Below, piece after piece: positions 10,068-18,155 of a stretch of 18,168 nucleotides of DNA. Numbering within the stretch: the stretch's first letter is position 1; each line of letters begins with the position of its first letter. The notes beneath the pieces were generated by a model that saw nothing but the letters and a program-made list of their open reading frames with translations, had not been told where the DNA came from and made no database searches. The translations under genes and the position numbers were made by a program. This stretch comes from Nymphaea colorata (lineage: Eukaryota > Streptophyta > Magnoliopsida > Nymphaeales > Nymphaeaceae): NCBI RefSeq assembly GCF_008831285.2, contig NW_022204547.1, forward strand, positions 1 to 18,168, written 5' to 3'.

Positions 10068-10080
10068 GGCTCTGATACCA
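10068..10080 (-). other. Primer-binding site (initiator Met tRNA)
   Basis: On the element strand this reads TGGTATCAGAGCC, complementary to the 3' end of plant initiator tRNA-Met, the usual Copia primer. It is separated by two bases (AC) from the end of the 5' LTR. Confidence 0.9.
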
Positions 10081-10082
10081 GT

Positions 10083-10125
10083 TGTTAGGAACAACACACA
10101 AAACTCTTTTCTCGCACTCTCAAGA
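10083..10125 (-). repeat. 5' LTR of the Copia element, truncated to its inner end
   Basis: 42 bp match the start of the 329-bp LTR at 6246-6287 with three transitions. Beyond about 10125 the sequence is P450 exon 1, so roughly 290 bp of LTR are missing. The junction lies in a short A/G run (AAGAAA) compatible with microhomology. Confidence 0.88.
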
Positions 10126-10170
10126 AAGAAAAGGGCAAGAAGAGCCTGCTACCAGCTCTATGGAATCCAT
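10126..10170 (-). pseudogene. CYP82-like cytochrome P450, unit B, start of exon 1
   Basis: The ATG at 10170-10168 opens MDSIELVAG, closely matching the unit A start MDSIRLVAEG. A 9-bp deletion follows. The reading frame then runs through SSCPFLS into the truncated LTR and stops. This is the 5' remainder of the gene whose other exon pieces lie at 5946-6245 and 3953-4588. Confidence 0.88.
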
Positions 10171-10740
10171 GGATGTGATGATGGTATTTTGCAGACTTGG
10201 TGCTCGGTAGCTATGTTTGTATATATATAACACCAAACAGAGCAAAAAAGAAACAAACCTTTCAATTTTTTCATTAAAAAGTTGTTTTAAATATAAAATA
10301 ACCATCCTAATATATTTGTCAAAAATACTTTGATATAACACATGCTTTGCATCAACTTGTTTTTACGTGAAAAATGTTGTAATGTTGATTTTTCTATTAT
10401 CAAATGTAGATGCTATGACCGCCATTCATTTTTTTCTATTATCAAACGTAGATGCTATGACCGGTTTATTCTAATATTTTACGTCAATACGTGCCCCAAT
10501 TTCTTAAAATGGGGTTCTTTGATAATTGGACTTCAAGATCTTGGCGACCCCACAAGAGATTACCGCAGGACAATGATGACGACTTTTGTACCAACCCGAC
10601 CCACTGTTGGGCTTGGGACCTTTGGTTCGACGGATCCTAACTCGCCCCATAGCAGTTTGAGCTTCTACCCAGAAAATGGGTAAGAACCAGAACAACCATT
10701 TAGTAATGACCTCCTTTATAAGCCCTTGAAGATCCCTCAT
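10171..10740 (-). promoter_or_regulatory. Promoter region of P450 unit B
   Basis: This is collinear with the unit A upstream region, including the TATA run at 10220-10229 about 50 bp before the ATG and blocks near 10510-10590 that match 2715-2785. A 42-bp tandem duplication (10390-10431 and 10432 to about 10464, core TATCAAATGTAGATGCTATG) is present here but single in unit A. It was gained or lost after the duplication. Confidence 0.55.
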
Positions 10741-11491
10741 AATCTTAAATACAAAACTAAATTTTTGTACATATATAGTATGAGAAAATTGTACAGAATA
10801 TCAGTTTTCATTTTAAACATTTTTTTTCTTTTTCTTTTCTAGGTCAAATCTAATTATGGGGAAAAGGTCAATAAAGCTTTTTTATATTTTCCCCCCTTCA
10901 ATGGTCACTGAATCTCATGCTAATTTCCCCTCAAAATTTTACATTATCAGGTCATCTTACTTGACTATTCATGTATTATTTCTTCTTTATTTTGATATAT
11001 ATTTTTCAAAAATAATGTTTTCTGTTACGACCCTCAAGAGAGACACGAGATTTTTTTTTTGTTTAATTTAAGGATGTAAATAATTAAAATATGATTTTGA
11101 TTTTCTTTTTGTTAATATTGAATTTAAACATATTCAATTTTCAATGTACTTTAGATTACCTGAATCTGAAAAAGTTTACATCTTCCTTACATTAAATAAC
11201 AGAAAAAGACTTATGACCAACAACCAGATGGGGAACCAAAAACATGCCTCCAAAAGCAGCAGCAGGGTCAATTCATTTCCCACCCAACTAATTAGACTTT
11301 TCAAAAGAACATTGTTCGACCCTCCTTATAATATTTGAAGATTTTCTCTTCTTTTTTCTTTTTCCTTTCCCTTTCCTTTTAGAAATTTACAAGTGAAGCA
11401 AAAAAAGGGCTATTATATGGTTAAAAAGTTTAGATGTGCCATTGATAATAATTGATATGCAGATAAAACTCCTTCACATATTTCATGATAT

Positions 11492-11585
11492 TTTGGACAA
11501 TAGGGAAAACAATCATGAGATAGAAAATCAAGCCAATAATGATTTGGACAATAGAGAAAACAATCATGAGACAGAAAATCTAGAC
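11492..11585. repeat. 51-bp tandem duplication
   Basis: A block starting TTTGGACAATAG and including AAAACAATCATGAGA occurs at 11492 and again at 11543, with only a few substitutions across the repeated part. Confidence 0.85.
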
Positions 11586-11658
11586 AGTAAAGTTCTGTGA
11601 GTGTTTAGAGTGGGGTAAAAGCAGTAAAGTTCTATGAGTGTTTAGAGTGGGGTAAGAG
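11585..11658. repeat. 37-bp tandem duplication
   Basis: Two adjacent 37-bp units (11585-11621 and 11622-11658) begin CAGTAAAGTTCT and share GAGTGTTTAGAGTGGGGTAA. They differ at very few positions. Confidence 0.92.
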
Positions 11659-13014
11659 CTTATTTAATGGGCTCCTCTCCCACATGACATGTGGGCCCCG
11701 GTGGTGGCCAGTGGGGCCTTCTCCTCCCTCTAGGGGGGGCCGTCAGGCCGTGGGGAAACATGTCTAATACGGGTTGAGGGGAAGTTCCCACAGCTCACAA
11801 GCATTAAATATGTCTCTGGCTGTTTTATCATATCATACCATGTTAGTGATGACTTTTCAACAATGTATAATTTTAATATGGTAAAAACAAAAAAACATTA
11901 AAATTCCTCCGTTAGCAACTGAAAAACTCCACCCAATAGATTTAAGGGACATAGTATAGTTCATCGGATAAGTAGATGATTAGAAGATATGTCATTCAGT
12001 TCCCATGAGTGCTACATTCTTGGGATGTAAAAGTTTGAATCGCAACCCTCAAATTGAAGGGTTTACTTGTACCCCATCTGGGTTTCCAGTGAGTAGAGAA
12101 CATAAAAACCCCAAGCAACGAAGAAGAAAACCCCAAGCCAAGAATCACATAAAAACATCCAATCCCCCTTTTCTTCCCTCTTCTATTTAAACTTTTGTAA
12201 TTTCAATCCACAAAATTGTTTCTTATTTGCATCTTTTCAATGCTTTCCACTCAAGTACGAGTGCAAAAAAAAAGCCTTTTCACCTTCCACCTGGGTTTGG
12301 ATAGGATCCTCCACAATGAGGTGATCTAACCCAACGGTTATGTTAAAAATTGTTTTATATTATTACTAAAAAACTAGTTGTTCTCTGCTTTAATTTTACC
12401 TATCAGCGCTCAAAATCTGGCCAATGTGTGCCAATTTTATTTGGTGATTTCCAGAATGTTACCGTGTTTTCCTTTAAATTTTCATACTGTATAGCTCAAC
12501 CAATCAAACATGGCGGCGATAATATCACAAAAATCCATCAAATATACCTCATTCGACCATATGTGCAACAACAGTCATGAGACATAGTACTTTTACGATG
12601 TGTGCGAGCTTGGATAAGACAGACAGAATGTTTAGAATACTTTTTTTCTTTCAATTTATATTTTTCATAGGTCACCCCATCATAAGAAATTGATTCTGCA
12701 GAACTATAGATTAATTTGTGGCACCGCACCAATCCATGCATCAATTTCAAATTAAAATATGCATCACAAACTGTTTCACCCCACTTCCGTCGTTATTTAT
12801 TCAGTTTGGGTGCGCAGGAGGGAACCCACCGCTGAGGTGAGAGGTTGAAATACCTTAAACTTCACCCAGATGAGCTTATGGTTGCTTCCATCAACTTAGA
12901 GAGTAGTGTCTACGGTAGTTTTAAGACAAAAAAAGTAGCATCCACAAGAATTCAATTTGAAATTGACTATGTTTTGACTGATCCACTAATCCAACCAGCT
13001 ACACTATACTCCTT

Positions 13015-13205
13015 GAAACTCATTACCTATTCAGACACCCCAACATGATCAATTAACATGCAACACCCAGAACTTCCTTTTCTCTAACATTCCAATTTCT
13101 TATCACCTCTTTATTCATTTTGAATTCAACTGGAAAAGTTTATTCTCAAAAATGAAACCATGAACCTGCCATATTATTGGTAATGTTATAGCATACACTA
13201 AAAAC
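13015..13205 (-). pseudogene. CYP82-like cytochrome P450, unit C, 3' flank and last codons
   Basis: This is similar to the 3' flank and final codons of unit B (3835-3995). On the minus strand 13162-13200 reads VCYNITNNMAGS, matching VCYNISNDMADS at the end of unit B, though without its stop at that place. An extra 40 bp or so is present in the flank. Similarity ends about 13205, just before the hAT terminus at 13219, so the body of this third copy, if it exists, lies beyond the hAT element and outside the window. Confidence 0.65.
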
Positions 13206-13218
13206 AAGTAACTAATAC

Positions 13219-13397
13219 TAAGCCTGGGCACCGGGCCGGGCCGCCGCCGGGTACCCGGTACCCGGCCCGACTTGGGCCCGGGCCCGGGCCTTGTCATTTT
13301 ACTTTTCGGCCCGTTAGTTATCGGGCTCGGCCCGGCCCGATAACTAACGGGTCGGGCTCGGGCCAGCCGCTTTGATCGCCGGCGGCCCGCGAAGCCC
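13219..13397 (+). repeat. Left terminal/subterminal region of hAT with palindromes
   Basis: Very GC-rich, with dense CCCGG, GGGCC and CGGGC words. It contains a perfect 16-bp hairpin, CCCGTTAGTTATCGGG at 13310-13325 pairing with CCCGATAACTAACGGG at 13336-13351 around a 10-base loop, and the palindromic run GGTACCCGGTACC near 13251-13263. In hAT elements such subterminal repeats are transposase-binding sites; that role is inferred here. Confidence 0.75.
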
Positions 13398-13417
13398 TTT
13401 TTTTTTTTTTTTTTTTT
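13398..13417 (+). repeat. Poly(T) tract
   Basis: Twenty consecutive T at the inner edge of the GC-rich left end of the hAT element. Confidence 0.95.
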
Positions 13418-13499
13418 GAAACATGAACTTAGTTAGGGCTTAATAAAAATGAACTTGAAGTTAGGGTTTACCTAATTACCTTTCGGCTTTCAACCTTCC

Positions 13500-13818
13500 G
13501 TCGCCGCCGTCCAGACTCGAGAATCCGAGATTGCCTCGCCCATCGGCTGCTCCTCCGGTTGTCGCCATCGCCCATCGGCTGCATCCTCCAGTCATCCCAG
13601 TTGGTCTGGGTCATCGGCGTCGGCGGTAAACAGACCCGACGACATTTGCTCCGTGTGCCGGCTGCCGTGGCCCGTGAAGGTCTTCAAAGCTCGTTCAGAA
13701 TCCTGCTTCAAAAGGGATTGTTTAAGAAGGCGCTGGAGCTCTTCGTGTTCTGCAAAGATTTTGTTCCCCTCATCGTCTTCTTCACCAACGGATTAGCTCT
13801 GAGATTTTCACGCCTGCA
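13500..13818 (+). other. GC-rich exon-like open stretch in the hAT leader
   Basis: About 106 codons without a stop, much richer in GC and CpG than the surrounding DNA, ending at a possible donor CAG|GTTCCT (13818/13819). Part of the frame reads FRILLQKGLFKKALELF, loosely like a pentatricopeptide-repeat helix pair. It may be the 5' leader exon of the transposase gene or a captured host exon. CGCCCATCGGCTGC occurs twice (13537 and 13569). I cannot identify the product. Confidence 0.35.
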
Positions 13819-15148
13819 GGTTCCTCTCCTTCCCCACTTCTCTCTCCTGCGATGAATTAGATTGATTGTGTTCTGTCCTGCTATTTCCTTGTCCTATTTC
13901 TCCTTTCTTACGTTGTTCAGGTTGGATAGATTTGAGCGATCTTTTCCTCGCTCTCATCTTCGAAGTTGAGTCTTCTATTCCTGCCTCTAGTTGCCGATGA
14001 TTTTAATCCATAGGCTTTTGGTATTTACACCCATTGCACTTGTCTCAGCCAGGAACTATGCACGTTCAGGCAACTAAATACACTTTTGGCTTTTGGTATT
14101 TACATCCATTGCCTTTGACCAAAAGTTTATCTTCCATTATTACTGTTCATATAAGTTTGGCTAAAATTTTATCCTTAGAGCTTGTTTGTTCTGCCATTCA
14201 ATGAAGGCATCTCTTCATTGTTTTCATTTTGGTGCTCACACACATAAAATAAGAGGAAAAAATGCAAATAAAATATTTGACAGCATCTGCATGCCCCAAT
14301 GCAAAATCATGGAAAAGGAAGACTGAAAATTCAGGTCATTGTTATATGATTGCTCATGCCAATGAACAGAACACTGTCCGACTTCTTGCTCTGGTTATTC
14401 TTGACAGGAATATTCTTACGTATTCCTCTTATGCAATTGCAACAGCTACAAAAAATGGTCAAATGGCTTAGATCGATTATCATTGTGTACAGATCAATAT
14501 TGATTCATGAGTGCCTCTATTAGTATCTTTCTAATGTAACTAATAGATAGAAGTGTTGCAAATAACATGTGACCCTGTACATGTCTGTATTGTTCTCATC
14601 TTGATGCTGTTAATGTATGCTTATGCTGCAGTTGTTTATTAGCTGTATCTGTGGTTGATGAATAAGATAAAAGGGCTTTCTCTTATGAAAAATCAATAGA
14701 GGTGTTGAAGACATTATGGAAGATCCAAATGCTAAGACTTTTGCAGATGGGGTAACAGAGTTTCAGTCACATATAAATTCATGGAAACTTAAAGAGTTGC
14801 GTAAGTTTAGTTGGCGAAGCTGTAGTTTGTTCAGATATAGTGGGCGAAGCTGCAATGTTCTTCAGATCGTGATTTTTGTTGATAATCTGCCATACTTGAT
14901 CCAATTTTTGTTCCTTTTTAAATTGCACCTATATGTTTCAGTTGCATAATTATGGTATAAATTTGAACTGAATTTCTTCTCATAACTCTTGATGATATTA
15001 TTAACCATGAAGTTTTTTTAAGTTTTTGAGGGTTTCATGTAATTCGGATTAAGATATTTCTATATTAATGAAATTAGGCATTGTGCATCTTAATGGTCCT
15101 TTTTATTGTTTTGGTTATTTACATGTGTCATTTCAACTTATGTCAGTT
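13819..15148 (+). other. hAT leader/intron region with a candidate small exon
   Basis: Mostly AT-rich and non-coding. A candidate exon at 14700-14800 ends at a consensus donor GTAAGTTT (14801) and is open in the frame MEDPNAKTFADGVTEFQSHINSWKLKEL. If spliced to a CAG acceptor at 15144-15146 it would join the transposase in frame. Another open stretch at 14262-14471 is unrecognised. A phrase CTTTTGGTATTTACA is repeated (about 14015 and 14091). The splicing is a prediction from consensus sites only. Confidence 0.35.
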
Positions 15149-17234
15149 ATGTCGCACGGTATCTCTGATAAAGAATATTGTCCAACTTCTAATATGGAAT
15201 CATTGGAATCATCTATCGAGAGAGAAACTGTCTCCAAGAGAAAAAGGACTTCAAAAGTATGGATTGATTTTATATTGGTTACATGTAAAGGAGAAGATTT
15301 TGCAAAGTGCAAACATTGTGGAGAACGATTGAAAGCAAGCAGTGGTCATGGAACTAGCCATTTAAGTCGACATATAAAATCTTGCTTAAGTAGGCAAATC
15401 AATGAAGGAAAACAAAGAACTTTAGCTCTTGCAGTCAATGATTCTGGTGCCGCTTCTGTATCTATACAAAAATTTGACATGGAGTCTATTAGAAAGTTGA
15501 TGTCAAAGTGTGTAATAGCACATGAGCTTCCGTTCAATTTGGCAGAATATAAATATCATAATAAACTTCTTCAAGCTTGCAATCATAGGTTCGTTCCATT
15601 TTCTAGAAGAACTATGAAAGAGAAATTATGTCAATGTACAAGATTGAGAAAGCCCGACTTGAAGGATTTATAAATGATTCTACCCAGCGAGTTTCATTGA
15701 CATTTGATATGTGGACTTCATAGCAGACATTGGGTTATCTATGCGTGACATGACAATATGTTGATAGATATTGGAAGTTGCATGCTCATATGTTCAGTTT
15801 TGTACATGTACCTCCGCCACATAATGCAAATAGTTTGTGTGAGGCTTTATTAGATTGCATCTCTAAATGGAACATTCAGTCAAAGTTGTTTTCTATTACT
15901 GCTGACAATTGTTCGCGAATGATAGTGCAATAACTACATTGAAAAGGAACTTAGGAAGAAGAAATCTTATTCCAATGCAAGGGCAACATTTGCATATTCG
16001 CTGTGGTGCACATATTCTAAATCTTATGGTTCAAGATGGTATGCAGGATCTGCATGATACAATTTCAAAAGTTCGTGAAAGTGTTAAATATGTAAAGGGA
16101 TCACCAAAGCGGTTACATTCCTTTAAGGATTGTATAAGAACAGTGGGCTTGATTGGTACAAAGAAATTAACCTATGATGTTCCAACTCGATGGAACTCTA
16201 CATATATTATGTTGAGAGATGCATTGTTCTACAAAGATGCATTTCAACATTTGGCTTCTGTGGATTCTAATTATATAAATTTACCTTCTGAGGATGAATG
16301 GTCTTATGCAACTACCTTGTGTCAATTTTTGAAGTTATTCTATTATGTTACAAATATCTTCTCTGCTACTAGAAATGTAACAGCTAATGTGGTTTTTGAA
16401 GAAATACAGAAGGTACGCAACCATTTGCATACACATAGTGTGGCAGGCAATGATTATATAAGATCATTAGCCATCAAAATGCAAGAAAAATTTGACAAAT
16501 ATTGGAAAAATGACTACAATGTCCTCTTTGCAATTGCATTTGTCTTAGATCCCAGGTCCAAATTGGGATATTTGAAGTATGTGCTTGAGAATTTAAATGA
16601 ACATGATGCAATGGTACAATATGAAAAAGTAGAGAGAAGTCTTCATGAATTGTATGCTGAGTACAAAAATGTGTATGCAACATATGATGAAGAAAATGAG
16701 AATGCAAACAACACCAATGTGGAATTTGAAGAAGAGAGACCTTCAGCTTTTTCAAGAGATGCCTTCTTCACATATTACATGAGTTCTGTATCTCCTCAAG
16801 TACCTCGCACAGATCTGGAAGCATATTTAACTGATCCAATAGAACGACCTCGGCCCAATGAAAACTTTTGTATATTAAATTGGTGGAAGGTAAATGAAAG
16901 TAAATATAAAGTTTTATCCAAAATGGCTCGAGATATATTAGCAATCCCTATATCCACGGTTGCATCTGAGTCTTCATTCAGTACAGCTGGAAGAATCATT
17001 AATGATTATCGATGTTCTACCACTCCTGAAACTGTTGAAGCACTAGTTTGTACACAGAGTTGGATTCGTGACGAAGATAACTCATGCGAAATGTAAGATG
17101 TTCATTGTTTAATGTTGAAATTTGCTCATTCCTTTTGTTTTGTATGATATACTAACATTGTAGTTTGCTTGTGGTGATGTGTCTTTTGTAGTTTTGAAGA
17201 TAAGGAGGACTCTTCTGGAAACGAATTAGCATGA
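15149..17234 (+). pseudogene. hAT transposase with BED zinc finger (frameshifts and stops)
   Basis: The start is taken at the Met at 15149 (MSHGISDKEY), just after a possible CAG acceptor. A basic stretch KRKRTSK is a likely nuclear signal. The BED finger has CKHC then SHLSRHIKSC, the DNA-binding domain of Ac-type transposases. The RNase-H-fold catalytic region follows: first Asp in LTFDMWTS (15706-15708) and second in TADN (15904-15906). Next come a DUF4413-like middle segment (HIRCGAHILNLMVQDG, PTRWNSTYIML) and the hAT C-terminal dimerisation domain (NWWKVNESKY to ISTVASESSFSTAGRI, with the likely catalytic Glu in ASES). Damage lies in one place: a frameshift near 15628, TAG at 15721-15723, TGA at 15751-15753 and a frameshift near 15912. 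The last 395 codons are open. A GT-AG intron at 17093-17191 is likely, giving a C-terminus EIFEDKEDSSGNELA and a TGA at 17232-17234. Without splicing the stop is at 17094-17096. Confidence 0.9.
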
Positions 17235-17426
17235 TTCATATTTCGTTGTGGTAAAATGTTATAACATTTCATTCATATTTCAAATTAGCATGTCCATATA
17301 ACATAACCTTTTATATGTGTAGGTTTTATTGAATTAATTTTTACTTGTGTTTCCTACCGTTGCTCTTGTAGGTGAAATCCAAGTTTGTCATTGGGCCATT
17401 GCAAGTGCAGCTGTGCAGGAGCAGCA

Positions 17427-17498
17427 GGACTGCAATCAAGCAGGACTGCAATCATGGTGGACATAGAGGAGGGCTGCAATCATGGTGGACATAGAGGG
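17427..17498 (+). repeat. 28-bp tandem repeat in hAT 3' region
   Basis: Two adjacent 28-bp units (17443-17470 and 17471-17498) contain CTGCAATCATGGTGGACATA, with a partial third copy to the left (17427-17442). Confidence 0.9.
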
Positions 17499-17715
17499 TC
17501 ATTCATATTTGTTAGTGAAACATGTAAATAGGCCATTGATTAAGTGATTTTCATTTGTCTATAGATCCCTTAGAGTTAGAGGGTTATTCAGATTTGTTAG
17601 TGAAAACTGAAACATATGTAACTAGGCCACTAATTAAGTGATTTTCATTTGTTCTTCCAACTTAGAAGGTTATTCAAATTTGTTAGTGAAACTTATGTAA
17701 GCAGGCCCACTGATT
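17496..17715 (+). repeat. 85-bp tandem repeat, about 2.5 copies, in hAT 3' region
   Basis: Units start at 17496, 17581 and 17667 (85, 86 and about 49 bp). Each has a TTATTCA-like start, TTTGTTAGTGAAA and TAGGCC. The first two also share TTAAGTGATTTTCATTTGT. Confidence 0.9.
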
Positions 17716-17840
17716 GTTAAATCACATTGAACCATTGAATGCTTCTATTACTGCTTGTTAAATCATATTGAACCGTTGAATGCTTTCTATTACTGCTCGT
17801 TAAATTACATTAAACCGTTGAATGCTTTTATATTTGAAGC
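17715..17840 (+). repeat. 41-43-bp tandem repeat, three copies, in hAT 3' region
   Basis: Units at 17715-17755, 17756-17797 and 17798-17840 share GTTAAAT, TTGAACC(A/G)TTGAATGCTT and, in the first two, CTATTACTGCT. A decayed fragment follows (about 17850-17865). Confidence 0.9.
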
Positions 17841-17873
17841 TTTTTATTTCTGTTACTGCTTATTAATCACGTT

Positions 17874-17939
17874 TCATTCCAGCTTATTGAATTGGTCTTT
17901 TGCTTTGTAACTTGCTCATTCCAGCTTATTGAATTGGTC
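17874..17939 (+). repeat. 24-bp direct repeat with 42-bp spacing in hAT 3' region
   Basis: CATTCCAGCTTATTGAATTG occurs within identical 24-bp blocks at 17874-17897 and 17916-17939, 42 bp apart start to start. Confidence 0.92.
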
Positions 17940-18000
17940 AGCTGAAGCTAACCAAATAGCAGCGTTGCTGCTTTGGTGTTGGCTTTAATTTTTTAATCAT

Positions 18001-18155
18001 AGGCCCGTTTCAAAGCCCGGCCCGTTAACAATCGGGCTGGGCCGGGCCTCGGGCATAAACTGAAGCCCGAGGCCCGTAATAACATAAGCCCGGCCCGGCC
18101 CATCTAGAAACGGGCTGGGCTTCGGGCCGGCCCGTTTCTATTGCCGGGCTTTAAT
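18001..18155 (+). repeat. Right subterminal GC-rich region of hAT with hairpins
   Basis: Dense GCCCG/CGGGC words, matching the style of the left end. Perfect hairpins include GCCTCGGGC (18046-18054) with GCCCGAGGC (18065-18073), and TAGAAACGGGC (18105-18115) with GCCCGTTTCTA (18130-18140). The terminal inverted repeat matching 13219 onward is not reached before the window ends. Confidence 0.75.

Larger units (their letters stand above)
6246..10125 (-). mobile_element. Degenerate Ty1/copia LTR retrotransposon (TNT1-like) in P450 unit B
   Basis: About 3.9 kb on the minus strand, in the order truncated 5' LTR, primer site, gag, protease remnant, integrase, reverse transcriptase, RNase H, polypurine tract, complete 3' LTR. 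Integrase before reverse transcriptase is the Copia order. It interrupts exon 1 of unit B: P450 sequence stops at 6245 and resumes at about 10126. The element cannot move. Most of the 5' LTR (promoter) is gone, the zinc knuckle and protease active site are deleted, and coding parts carry several stops and frameshifts. In the 42 bp shared by the two LTRs I count three mismatches, all transitions, so the insertion is not recent. No target duplication can be tested because the right junction is deleted. The TNT1-like (Tork) lineage is a guess from overall protein resemblance. Confidence 0.92.
10741..12840. other. Spacer between P450 units B and C
   Basis: AT-rich intergenic sequence with scattered short open stretches and no recognisable gene. 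It holds two small tandem duplications (11492-11658), a GC-rich patch (about 11665-11770, with the hairpin CCCACAT/ATGTGGG at about 11680-11697) and a weak polymerase III-box-like segment (11957-12042). Confidence 0.5.

Noticed and set aside
11957-12042. A-box-like TAGTTCATCGG and B-box-like AGTTTGAATCG suggesting a tRNA gene or SINE
   Set aside because: The boxes are about 75 nt apart, too far for a normal tRNA, no cloverleaf is evident, and no element ends are visible.
13115-13297. 60-residue minus-strand open stretch rich in Pro, Gly and Arg
   Set aside because: It is an artefact of the GC-rich hAT terminus running into the P450 3' flank and is not in the frame of the P450 tail.
16474-16999. 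Minus-strand open stretches within the transposase
   Set aside because: They are antisense shadows; the plus strand carries clear hAT domains across the same interval.
17427-17840. Regular repeats that might be taken for a CRISPR-like array
   Set aside because: The units are directly adjacent or overlapping tandem repeats without unique spacers, in a plant hAT element.
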